Notes: generated by a model not told the origin, from the letters alone. Shown: positions 1-6,570, numbered from the stretch's first letter. The stretch is DNA of 16,743 bases from an uncultured Collinsella sp. (GCA_900548495.1 URKT01000045.1:1-16743), one strand, 5' to 3'. Numbers and translations: made by a program.

Positions 1-557
1 CGATCGGCTCGCGTCCCGCCAAGCGCGGTCTGGGCGCCAAGTCGCTCGATGACCTGCGTACCATCCCGTGGATCTTCAGCTGGAGCCAGGCGCGCATTAA
101 CCTGGCCGCTTGGTACGGTCTGGGCACCGCCTGCGAGCAGCTGGGCGATCTTGACCAGCTCAAGGCTGCCTACCAGGAGTGGCCGTTCTTCCGCACCTTT
201 ATCGACAACATCGAGATGTCGATTGCTAAGACCGATCAGCGCATCGCCAAGATGTATCTGCATCTGGGCGACCGCGATGATCTGTCCAAGAAGGTCTTTA
301 CCGAGATGCAGCTCACCCGTAAGTGGGTCCTTGCCATCGTCGGTGATGAATGGCCGCTGCAGCGTCGTCGCGTGCTCGGCTGCGCCGTTCGCGTGCGTAA
401 CCCCTACGTCGACGCCCTGTCCATCGCCCAGGTCCGCGCCCTTCGCGAGGTGCGTATGAACCAGGACGAGATGGCAGAGGAGAAGAAGGCTGAGTACATG
501 AGCCTGATTCTTTCGACTGTGACCGGCGTCTCGGCAGGATTGCAGAACACGGGGTAA
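1..557 (+). CDS. ppc: Phosphoenolpyruvate carboxylase, C-terminal part (5' truncated by window edge)
   Basis: PEP carboxylase converts PEP and bicarbonate to oxaloacetate plus phosphate in the cytoplasm, replenishing C4 acids. The reading frame is open from base 3 to the TAA at 555-557, about 184 residues. The first visible residues are the family signature GSRPAKR, followed by an IPWIFSWSQAR stretch and LAAWYGLG. The protein ends in LQNTG, the near-invariant PEPC C-terminus whose asparagine and glycine lie near the active site. These motifs identify the family with little doubt. The N-terminal two thirds, including the catalytic His and Lys regions, lie before base 1, so the start and promoter cannot be judged. 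The gene is followed after 23 nt by a nested palindrome and then by a strong terminator at 820-853. Confidence 0.95.
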   Translation, partial: IGSRPAKRGLGAKSLDDLRTIPWIFSWSQARINLAAWYGLGTACEQLGDLDQLKAAYQEWPFFRTFIDNIEMSIAKTDQRIAKMYLHLGDRDDLSKKVFTEMQLTRKWVLAIVGDEWPLQRRRVLGCAVRVRNPYVDALSIAQVRALREVRMNQDEMAEEKKAEYMSLILSTVTGVSAGLQNTG

Positions 558-580
558 TCGATAGCCCTGTGGCTCTCACC

Positions 581-707
581 GGGACCCGTCGGGTTTCCCT
601 CTGAATGCGTCCTCGCACTTGAAGCCCCCTTATCCTGCTCCTTCGGAGCTGCGGATAAGGGGGCTTCGTGCTGCGGAATGCATTCAGAGGGAAACCCGAC
701 GGGTCCC
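581..707. repeat. 127-bp nested palindromic element, copy A
   Basis: The outer arms are perfect 28-bp inverted repeats (581-608 and 680-707). Inside lie the 12-nt spacers GTCCTCGCACTT (609-620) and GTGCTGCGGAAT (668-679). Inside those is a perfect 15-bp stem (621-635 and 653-667, GAAGCCCCCTTATCC on the left), capped by the small hairpin GCTCC-TTC-GGAGC. GCAC in the left spacer pairs with GTGC in the right one. No run of T follows either stem, so it is not a standard terminator. It starts 23 nt after the ppc stop. Copy B at 3059-3185 has the same design and total length. Confidence 0.9.
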
Positions 708-819
708 TTCGTCCTCGGTCTTCTGGGATTGGGGCTGGAGAGAATTAGGTGCGCTTCGCGCGTTTTGGATGGGGTCTATCCCGGTGGCGCATTTGGCGCT
801 TCTCGCCTTACGACTGTAG
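708..819. other. Intergenic stretch with no recognised feature
   Basis: This is the part of the 418-base gap between ppc and larA that lies between the palindromic element and the terminator. I see only a very short hairpin (GCGC-ttc-GCGC near 752) followed by TTTT. I see no convincing coding frame or promoter. Confidence 0.5.
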
Positions 820-856
820 CGGCCGCGGTCCCGTTTGGGGTCGCGGCCGTTTTGTT
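820..856 (+). terminator. Rho-independent terminator of ppc
   Basis: A 13-bp stem (820-832 with 837-849, CGGCCGCGGTCCC pairing with GGGGTCGCGGCCG through two G-T wobbles) has a GTTT loop and is followed by TTTTGTT. It lies 263 bases after the ppc stop, beyond the palindromic element, and insulates larA from ppc. Confidence 0.85.
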
Positions 857-922
857 GTGGGTCAAATATGAACGTTGTGTTAATGAGTCGGTGGACGGTG
901 GTGTTTTTCGGTGAGCGGCGTA

Positions 923-960
923 TCCTTCCAACGGTTAATCTAGTGTGTCAGTTGAAAGGA
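923..960 (+). promoter_or_regulatory. Hairpin in the larA leader that would pair with the ribosome binding site
   Basis: TCCTTCCAAC (923-932) is complementary at nine of ten positions to GTTGAAAGGA (951-960). The right arm contains the AAAGGA part of the larA Shine-Dalgarno region, so in RNA the stem would partly mask it. Whether it forms or regulates anything is inference. I found no convincing -35/-10 pair for larA. Confidence 0.35.
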
Positions 961-975
961 AGAGGGCGCTCGTCA

Positions 976-2253
976 TTGTTTGAATGTGAACTGCCGTTTG
1001 ACCACAAGACGTTGCATCTGGAGCTCGAGGATAAGAACTTCGCGGGTGTGATGGAAGGTCATCAAAACGAGTTTAAGACCACGAAATCGCAGGAAGAGCT
1101 GGTAGGGGAGTCGCTTGCCAACCCTTATGGCTCGCCGTCGCTCGAGGAGCTTTGTGCTGGCAAGAAGGATATCGTCATCATTAGCTCCGACCATACGCGT
1201 CCCGTTCCCTCGCGTGTGACGATGCCTATTCTGCTGCATCACATCCACTCCGCTGCGCCTGAGGCACGCGTTCGCATTCTTGTTGCTACGGGTATGCATC
1301 GTCCGTCGACGCACGAGGAGCTCGTCAACAAGTACGGCGAGGAGATCGTTGCCAACGAGGAAATCGTTATGCACGTCGCGACCGATGACAGCATGATGAA
1401 AAAGATCGGCACCCTGCCTTCTGGCGGCGAGTGCATCATCAACAAGATTGCTGCCGATTGCGATCTGCTGCTTGCCGAGGGCTTTATTGAGCCGCACTTC
1501 TTTGCTGGCTTCTCTGGCAGCCGCAAGTCCGTGCTGCCCGGCATTGCCAGTTACAAGACCATCATGTACAACCACAACGGTCAGTTTGTGAACGATTCCC
1601 ATTCGCGTGCCGGCAACCTGTGCCACAACCACGTGAGCGAGGACATGTTTGCCGCTGCCGAGATGGCTCACCTTGCCTTTGTGCTTAACGTGGTGCTCAA
1701 CGGCAAGCACGAGGTCATCGGCTCCTTTGCCGGCGACATCCACAAGGCGCACGAGGCTGGCTGCGAGTTCGTGAAGAGCCTTGCCGGCGTTGAGCCCGTT
1801 GAGTGCGAGATTGCCATCACCACCAACGGTGGCTACCCACTCGACCAGAACATCTACCAGGCCGTGAAGGGCATGTGCTCTGCCGAGGCTACGCTTCCCG
1901 AGGGCGGTGTGATCATCGACGTCGCCGGCTGTGCCGACGGTCACGGTGGCGAGGGCTTCTATCACAACATCGCCGACAATGATCCGGCAGAGTTTGAGCG
2001 CGCCTGCATCGACCGTCCTAAGGACGAGACCCTGCCCGACCAGTGGACGAGCCAGATCTTTGCTCGCATCCTGGCGCATCACCCTGTGATCATGGTCACC
2101 GACCTGTGCGATCACCAGATGATCAAGGATATGCACATGACGCCGGTCAACACCCTCGATGAGGCGCTCAAGCTCGCCTTTGAGATGAAGGGTGCCGATG
2201 CCAAGGTGGCCGTCATTCCCGATGGCCTGGGCGTTGTCGTCGCACAGCACTAG
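976..2253 (+). CDS. larA: Nickel-pincer lactate racemase LarA
   Basis: LarA interconverts D- and L-lactate using a nickel pincer nucleotide covalently bound to a lysine; it is cytoplasmic. The start is TTG at 976, preceded by AAAGGAAGAGGG (955-966). This gives 425 residues, matching the roughly 424 of the Lactobacillus plantarum enzyme. Numbered from this TTG, the known catalytic residues fall exactly in place: Asp72 and Arg75 (SSDHTRP), His108 (ATGMHRP), His174, Lys184 (FSGSRKS, the cofactor attachment lysine), His200 (MYNH), and Gln295 with Lys298 (YQAVKG). Conserved Gln295/Lys298 argues for lactate as substrate rather than another 2-hydroxyacid. Upstream in-frame ATG codons (835, 868) lack a ribosome binding site and add residues unlike the family. 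larD follows after 49 nt, and the maturation genes larB and larC lie on the opposite strand nearby. Confidence 0.95.
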   Translation: MFECELPFDHKTLHLELEDKNFAGVMEGHQNEFKTTKSQEELVGESLANPYGSPSLEELCAGKKDIVIISSDHTRPVPSRVTMPILLHHIHSAAPEARVRILVATGMHRPSTHEELVNKYGEEIVANEEIVMHVATDDSMMKKIGTLPSGGECIINKIAADCDLLLAEGFIEPHFFAGFSGSRKSVLPGIASYKTIMYNHNGQFVNDSHSRAGNLCHNHVSEDMFAAAEMAHLAFVLNVVLNGKHEVIGSFAGDIHKAHEAGCEFVKSLAGVEPVECEIAITTNGGYPLDQNIYQAVKGMCSAEATLPEGGVIIDVAGCADGHGGEGFYHNIADNDPAEFERACIDRPKDETLPDQWTSQIFARILAHHPVIMVTDLCDHQMIKDMHMTPVNTLDEALKLAFEMKGADAKVAVIPDGLGVVVAQH

Positions 2254-2302
2254 TACGCGGCCTAAACGAATCGTTTATAACCGACAAGAAAGATAAGGTT
2301 TT

Positions 2303-3034
2303 ATGCTTACCAAACTCCTCTGCGAATTCGGCGCAACGGCCCTCATGATCATCTTTGGCGTGGGCGTGCACTGCGATACCGTGCTTAAGGGTACCAAGTA
2401 TCAGGGCTCCGGCCATATGTTTGCCATCACCACTTGGTCTTTTGGCATCTCGGTCTGCCTGTTTGTCTTTGGTGGCGCCGTGTGCATGAACCCGGCTATG
2501 GTGCTTGCCCAGTGCATCGTCGGTCTGGTGCCGTGGAGCAGCTGCATCCCCTTCATGATTGCCGATATGCTCGGCGGCTTTGCGGGTGCCGTGATCGCAT
2601 GGTTGATGTATGCCGATGAGTTCAAGGCTTCCGATGGTGTCATCGATCCCATTGCTCAGCGCAACATCTTCTCGACCAACCCCACCACCGAGGGTACGAA
2701 CTATGCCCGTAATTTCTTCTGCGAGGCTATCTGCACCTTTGTGTTCATCAGCGCCATCCTTGCTGCTGCTAACCGTGCTGGCGAGAACGTCCTGATGCTC
2801 GCTATCTGCGTCGGTCTGATCGTTTGGGCTGTTGGCATGGGCATGGGAGGTATCACTGGCTTCGCCATGAACCAGGCCCGTGACCTTGGTCCTCGCATGG
2901 CCTATCAGGTGCTGCCGATTAAGAACAAGGCTGACAACAACTGGAAGTACGGCCTGCTTGTTCCTGGCATCGCTCCGTTTGTCGGTGCCGCTCTGGCCGC
3001 GCTGTTTGTGCATGGTTTCTTGGGCATGTTCTAG
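2303..3034 (+). CDS. larD: Aquaglyceroporin-family channel, probable lactic acid facilitator LarD
   Basis: This is a 243-residue major intrinsic protein (GlpF family) with about six hydrophobic helices and the two re-entrant half-helix motifs. The first is canonical NPA (residues 63-65 in VCMNPAMVL). The second reads NQA (190-192 in GFAMNQARDLGPR), keeping the selectivity-filter Arg193 and Asp194 but replacing the proline. In L. plantarum a GlpF-type protein encoded with larA moves lactic acid across the membrane, and the position directly behind larA supports the same job here. Glycerol or another small neutral solute cannot be excluded. The start ATG follows GATAAGG with a short spacing. 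The 49-nt gap to larA holds no terminator, so larA and larD are probably cotranscribed. Confidence 0.85.
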   Translation: MLTKLLCEFGATALMIIFGVGVHCDTVLKGTKYQGSGHMFAITTWSFGISVCLFVFGGAVCMNPAMVLAQCIVGLVPWSSCIPFMIADMLGGFAGAVIAWLMYADEFKASDGVIDPIAQRNIFSTNPTTEGTNYARNFFCEAICTFVFISAILAAANRAGENVLMLAICVGLIVWAVGMGMGGITGFAMNQARDLGPRMAYQVLPIKNKADNNWKYGLLVPGIAPFVGAALAALFVHGFLGMF

Positions 3035-3058
3035 GCCAAGACAATTGATATAACGCCC

Positions 3059-3185
3059 GGGTCCGGCATAGGTTAACTTTCCGCCGCGTCCTCGGACATG
3101 CAAGAAGCTCCCGCTGCGCACTTCGTGCGGCGGGAGCTTCTTGCGTCCTGCGGAATGCGGCGGAAAGTTAACCTATGCCGGACCC
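3059..3185. repeat. 127-bp nested palindromic element, copy B
   Basis: The outer arms are perfect 29-bp inverted repeats (3059-3087 and 3157-3185). The 12-nt spacers are GTCCTCGGACAT (3088-3099) and GTCCTGCGGAAT (3145-3156). The inner stem is a perfect 15 bp (3100-3114 and 3130-3144, GCAAGAAGCTCCCGC on the left), capped by CGCAC-TTC-GTGCG. GGAC in the left spacer pairs with GTCC in the right one, where copy A has GCAC and GTGC. It starts 24 nt after the larD stop, in the convergent larD/tetR gap, and has no T-run on either side. Confidence 0.9.
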
Positions 3186-3341
3186 TGCGGGAATCCAGTT
3201 GCCTTCGAACAAGCAGCCCAACATATATATCTGAATATAGATGGGAGGGGCTTGTTGCTGTTGGGGGCGTTGAAGTGTGAATGACACTTTGGGATGCGTG
3301 GCGGCCTGGGTTGGGTCGATGATTTGGGATGAGCTTCTTAC
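3186..3341. other. Rest of the convergent larD/tetR gap, no gene seen
   Basis: This stretch holds an AT-rich patch near 3220-3241, unusual for this GC-rich window, and a short inverted repeat AAGTGT-gaatg-ACACTT near 3273-3289. I see no good T-tailed terminator for the tetR transcript on the minus strand. The palindromic element next door may serve both converging units. Confidence 0.4.
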
Positions 3342-3881
3342 TTAGGTGAAGAGGGGCTTTATGGCTGAGAGGTAGTCTTTGGCTACGTCGGCTTTGTTTG
3401 CTTGGAAGTTGTGCCAGGCCCACCATTGGACCATTCCTACGAAGCTTGAGGCTATGTGGTGTAGTAAGAAGCTGCGGTCCATGGTGGCGGCGGGGCCTGC
3501 GGGGTCGACGGGGACGGTTTCGGCTGCGCGCGTCATGATGGTCTTGCGGAGGCAGTCGGCGAAGACGCGTGAGCCGGTGCCGGCTACGAGGGCGCGTACA
3601 CCCTGACGACGATCCCAGAGGTTGTTGAGGATATGCTCGACTTGCACGAGTGGGTCGTCGAGCGGCGTACCATCGTCGTCGAGGGCGTGGGTGCAGATGT
3701 CGTTCACGAGCTCGGACAGTAGGTCGTCTTTGCTCTTAAAGAGGCCGTAGAATGTCGCGCGGCCTACGTGGGCACGAGCGATGATGTCGCCGACGGTAAT
3801 CTTGCCGTAATCCTCTTCGCGTAGCAGCTCGGAGAACGCTGCAACGATGGCAGCGCGGCTTTTTTCTTTGCGGGCATCCAT
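3342..3881 (-). CDS. TetR-family transcriptional regulator, candidate lar regulator
   Basis: This 179-residue protein has an N-terminal TetR helix-turn-helix: KITVGDIIARAHVGRATFYGLFKSKDDLL covers about residues 27-55 and contains the characteristic TFY-x-F-xx-K-xx-L ending. The remaining 120 or so residues form a helical ligand-binding domain of the small TetR_C type with no recognisable ligand signature. It starts 2 nt after the larC stop, so it is the last gene of a larB-larC-tetR unit. The long dyad over the larB promoter (5618-5651) is a plausible autoregulatory operator. L. plantarum uses a Crp/Fnr-type LarR instead, so lar control by a TetR protein would be a different solution. The link is inferred from position only, and the effector is unknown. 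Confidence 0.85.
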   Translation of the reverse strand: MDARKEKSRAAIVAAFSELLREEDYGKITVGDIIARAHVGRATFYGLFKSKDDLLSELVNDICTHALDDDGTPLDDPLVQVEHILNNLWDRRQGVRALVAGTGSRVFADCLRKTIMTRAAETVPVDPAGPAATMDRSFLLHHIASSFVGMVQWWAWHNFQANKADVAKDYLSAIKPLFT

Positions 3882-3883
3882 GG

Positions 3884-4780
3884 CTATGCATCCACGTCAA
3901 CGAGTAGACAACGGAGCGTGCCAGAGCAACCCTCGTAGGGGCGCTTGCCGGCGCCGTAGCCGACGGCCTCGATGTGGTAGCGTGCCGGCAGGTGCTCGGA
4001 CGTGCGCAGCGCGGTGACGATGGCGGCGCCCGTGGGCGTCACGAGCTCGCCAGCGACCGGTGCGGGCGTGAGGGCGATATTGCCCGCCTGGCACAGGTTG
4101 ACGACAGCGGGGACGGGAATGGGCATAAGGCCGTGGGCGCAGCGAATGGTTCCGTGGCCTTCGGAGAGCGACTCGACCACGATGTCCTCAATACCTAGGT
4201 CATCGAGGCAGATGGCGACAGAGCAGACGTCGACGATGGAATCGACGGCGCCTACCTCGTGGAACATGACGGTCTCGGGCGTTTTGCCGTGAGCCTTTGC
4301 CTCGGCATCGGCGAGTACGGAAAAAATGGCGAGGGCACGACGCTTGGCACCATCGCTTAGCCGTGAGCCATCGATGATGGCGGTGACATCCGCCAAAGAA
4401 CGGTGGTGATGGTGGTGGGCGTGATGGTGACCCTCATGGTCATGCTCGTGGCAGTGCTCGTGTTCGTGCTCGTCATGGTCATGATGGTGGTGCTCATGCT
4501 CGTGCATGTGCTCGGCAGCTGCTTCGTTGCCGTAGAGCCAGGCCATATCGTGGTCGTGGTTCTCGAGCTCCTCTGCAAGCTGGACGTCAAAATCACAGGC
4601 GTCGATGCCATGCTTGTTTGCACGCGTGACGGCGATCGTAAAGCCGTCGACCGGCAGTGTGGCGAGCTGTTCGCGCAGGTGCTCCTCGCTGGCGCCCAGG
4701 TCGAGCAGGGCCGCGACGGTCATGTCGCCGCTGATGCCCGAGGTGCCGTCGATGATAAGCGTGTGCTGATGGTTGGACAT
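3884..4780 (-). CDS. larC: Nickel insertion protein LarC, N-terminal (LarC1) part only
   Basis: LarC loads nickel into the pyridinium-dithioacid cofactor of LarA and is a CTP-dependent nickel insertase. The protein opens with the family motif DGTSGISGDM (11-20). It carries FHEVGAVDSIVD in its middle, PTGAAIVTAL later, and ends soon after YGAGKR. A histidine-rich insert (residues 91-126, 22 His) is a likely nickel store. At 298 residues it corresponds to LarC1 plus this insert. The LarC2 half, which carries the CTP-binding domain and in L. plantarum is added by frameshifting, is absent. After the TAG the tetR gene starts 2 nt later, and no LarC2-like frame is visible in the window. The start ATG follows TAAGGAG, which overlaps the larB stop codon. 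A separate larC2 elsewhere is likely. Confidence 0.9.
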   Translation of the reverse strand: MSNHQHTLIIDGTSGISGDMTVAALLDLGASEEHLREQLATLPVDGFTIAVTRANKHGIDACDFDVQLAEELENHDHDMAWLYGNEAAAEHMHEHEHHHHDHDEHEHEHCHEHDHEGHHHAHHHHHRSLADVTAIIDGSRLSDGAKRRALAIFSVLADAEAKAHGKTPETVMFHEVGAVDSIVDVCSVAICLDDLGIEDIVVESLSEGHGTIRCAHGLMPIPVPAVVNLCQAGNIALTPAPVAGELVTPTGAAIVTALRTSEHLPARYHIEAVGYGAGKRPYEGCSGTLRCLLVDVDA

Positions 4781-4790
4781 GGAATGCTCC

Positions 4791-5573
4791 TTAACGGGCG
4801 CAGGGTGTGCCGGCGCTCAGATGATTGATAAGACTTGCCTGGTAGGCGGCACCAAAGCCGTTGTCGATATTGACGACCGATACGCCGCTGGCGCAGGAGT
4901 TGAGCATGGCGAGCAGTGCGGCTACGCCACCAAAACTTGCGCCGTAGCCCACGCTGGTGGGAACGGCGATGACCGGACAGCTCACCAGACCGCCGACAAC
5001 GCTCGCCAGCGCGCCTTCCATGCCGGCGATGGCGATGACCACCTGTGCCTGGGCAAGTTCCTCGGCATGCGCGAGCAGGCGGTGCAGGCCTGCGACACCT
5101 ACGTCGTAGAGGCGGTCGACCTCGTTGCCATAGAATTCGGCCGTCAACGCGGCTTCCTCGGCGACGGGCAGGTCGCTCGTACCGGCGCAGGCGACAACGA
5201 TGCGTCCGTTGCCGGTAGGGGAGGGCTTGCCTCCCACGAGGGCGAGCTGTGCGTCCGGGACATATCCCAGGTCGATGTCGTTGCCGAGAAGCTCCGAGGT
5301 ACGGGCTGCTTTTTTGCTGTCCAGGCGCGTGACCAGGATGCGCTCCTGACCGGCATCGCGCAGCGCTTCGATAATGGCGGCAATTTGCTCGGCGGTTTTA
5401 CCGGCGCCGTAGACAACCTCGCCGGCTCCCTGGCGCACCCCGCGCGAAAGATCGAGCTGCGCAAAACCCAGATCAGCGGTTGGCGCCGTCTGGAGGCGCG
5501 TGAGGGCGACTGCCGGGGTGACTACTCCGTCGGCAACATCGCTCAGCAATTGCTCAAGATCTCGCTTATCCAT
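4791..5573 (-). CDS. larB: Pyridinium-3,5-biscarboxylic acid mononucleotide synthase LarB
   Basis: LarB carboxylates nicotinic acid adenine dinucleotide and hydrolyses it to start synthesis of the nickel pincer cofactor. The C-terminal half is a PurE-like domain: VVACAGTSDLPVAEEA, then GMEGALASVVGGLV and VPTSVGYGASFGG. The N-terminal half carries LDLSRGVRQGAGEVVYGAGKT, typical of LarB. I chose the ATG at 5573, giving 260 residues close to the usual length, because AAGGGAAC lies just upstream. A GTG at 5606 is in frame but has no such site and would lie closer to the operator. larC follows after 10 nt. The promoter at 5650-5678 and the dyad at 5618-5651 lie directly upstream, so this gene leads the minus-strand lar unit. 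Confidence 0.92.
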   Translation of the reverse strand: MDKRDLEQLLSDVADGVVTPAVALTRLQTAPTADLGFAQLDLSRGVRQGAGEVVYGAGKTAEQIAAIIEALRDAGQERILVTRLDSKKAARTSELLGNDIDLGYVPDAQLALVGGKPSPTGNGRIVVACAGTSDLPVAEEAALTAEFYGNEVDRLYDVGVAGLHRLLAHAEELAQAQVVIAIAGMEGALASVVGGLVSCPVIAVPTSVGYGASFGGVAALLAMLNSCASGVSVVNIDNGFGAAYQASLINHLSAGTPCAR

Positions 5574-5617
5574 ATATGTTCCCTTCGACGGCGCAAAGTC
5601 TAGCACTCAAAGGGTAT

Positions 5618-5651
5618 GTTTCCGAACACTAAGACAAAATTGTTCGGAAAC
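5618..5651. promoter_or_regulatory. Candidate TetR operator upstream of larB
   Basis: GTTTCCGAACA (5618-5628) and TGTTCGGAAAC (5641-5651) form a perfect 11-bp inverted repeat separated by 12 bases. It begins at the -10 hexamer of the proposed larB promoter and covers the expected transcription start, the classic place for a repressor. The TetR gene at the end of the same unit is the natural candidate to bind it. I did not find the same half-sites before larA. Confidence 0.65.
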
Positions 5652-5678
5652 TATAGGACAGACTGATTCAATTGTTAG
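5650..5678 (-). promoter_or_regulatory. Candidate promoter of larB-larC-tetR
   Basis: On the minus strand, CTAACA (5673-5678, 4 of 6 matches to TTGACA) and TATAGT (5650-5655, 5 of 6 matches to TATAAT) are separated by 17 bases. The expected start of transcription falls inside the dyad at 5618-5651, about 70 bases before the larB ATG. Confidence 0.5.
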
Positions 5679-5687
5679 ACGGATCGG

Positions 5688-6323
5688 CTAGTCACGCAGG
5701 ATGATGTCCATGGCGAGCATCAGGTTGCGCTCATCGATGGCAAACGGGGCGGCTTCGCGCGTCTTGGGCTTGGCGCAAAACGCGATGCCCGTGCCCGCGG
5801 CCTGAATCATGGGGATGTCGTTGGCGCCGTCGCCGATCGCGACGGTGTGGGCCATGTCGACACCGCACTCAACCGCCCAATCCAGCAGCTGGATGAGCTT
5901 GGACTCCTTGGTCACGATGTCTGCCGCCAGCTTACCGGTGAGCTTGCCGTCCACGACCTCCAGGCGGTTAGCGAGGCAAAAGTCGATGCCCGCGGCGGCC
6001 ACGATCTTGTCGGCGACTTCGTGAAAGCCGCCGCTTACCACGCCGACCTTCCAGCCCTTGCTGTGTGCCGAGCGCACAAGCTCCAGCGCGCCGGGGGTAA
6101 ACGTCACGCGCTCAAAGGTGTGCTCGAATACGCTCTCATCCAAGCCGGCAAGCAGCCCCACGCGTTCCTCGAGCGCCTGCTTAAAGTCGAGCTCGCCGCG
6201 CATGGCGCGCTCGGTGATCTGCGCTACCTGCTCGCCCACGCCGGCCTCCTCGCCCAACAGGTCGATGACCTCCTGGTTGATGAGCGTGGAGTCGATATCC
6301 ATAACGATGAGGCGTGCGGTCAT
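5688..6323 (-). CDS. serB: Phosphoserine phosphatase SerB
   Basis: SerB performs the last step of serine synthesis, hydrolysing O-phosphoserine to serine. It is a cytoplasmic HAD-superfamily enzyme. Motif I is MDIDST with nucleophile Asp9 and acid/base Asp11; motif II is SGG (97-99); the Lys of motif III is near 142; motif IV is GDGANDIPM (164-172). It has 211 residues, matching SerB forms without an N-terminal regulatory domain. I chose the ATG at 6323 because it begins directly before the HAD strand and follows GGAAAGG. An upstream in-frame ATG at 6368 would add 15 unlike residues. No terminator is visible in the 114 bases before larB on the same strand, so some readthrough into larB is possible. 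HAD phosphatases vary in substrate, but residues around the active site fit phosphoserine. Confidence 0.9.
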   Translation of the reverse strand: MTARLIVMDIDSTLINQEVIDLLGEEAGVGEQVAQITERAMRGELDFKQALEERVGLLAGLDESVFEHTFERVTFTPGALELVRSAHSKGWKVGVVSGGFHEVADKIVAAAGIDFCLANRLEVVDGKLTGKLAADIVTKESKLIQLLDWAVECGVDMAHTVAIGDGANDIPMIQAAGTGIAFCAKPKTREAAPFAIDERNLMLAMDIILRD

Positions 6324-6480
6324 GACGGGCCTTTCCGAGTGCGGTTGTATTGGGGCACATTGTCGCACGCCGCGCGCTTGGGCGACGGCCAGGCCGCGTC
6401 AATTGTTTCGTCTCCGTCAAGTCTTTGGGCAAGAGCTACTTTTTCGCTGCACATCGACGCGGGTGCGATAAGATAGAACG

Positions 6481-6570
6481 CCATGCCCGGCTGCGCGGTT
6501 TACGCAGGCTGGGCAAATCTGTACGACGCCGCCCGGAACGACACGGGGCGGCACAGATCCATAAAGGAGG
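6481..6570 (+). promoter_or_regulatory. Structured leader upstream of aspS
   Basis: Two stem-loops precede the aspS ribosome binding site. The first pairs GCCC/GGGC and CTGCG/CGCAG across 6485-6514. The second pairs ATCTGT (6517-6522) with ACAGAT (6553-6558) and GCCGCCC (6528-6534) with GGGCGGC (6546-6552), with a 5-nt bulge. It ends 4 nt before AAAGGAGG (6563-6570). There is no T-run and no T-box sequence such as TGGNACCGCG. Confidence 0.4.

Noticed and set aside
313..618. Small minus-strand frame over the ppc end and the first palindrome
   Set aside because: It overlaps ppc and the outer arm of the repeat and has no ribosome site or recognisable content.
581..707. Retron or CRISPR-like element
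   Set aside because: No reverse transcriptase, cas gene or regularly spaced repeat lies nearby. The structure is a single nested palindrome.
973..2250. Long minus-strand open frame opposite larA (425 codons)
   Set aside because: It mirrors larA codon for codon, has no ribosome site or recognisable domain, and results from GC-rich codon bias.
4403..4828. Plus-strand frame rich in Val and Met opposite larC
   Set aside because: It is the antisense reading of the His-rich insert, not a membrane protein.
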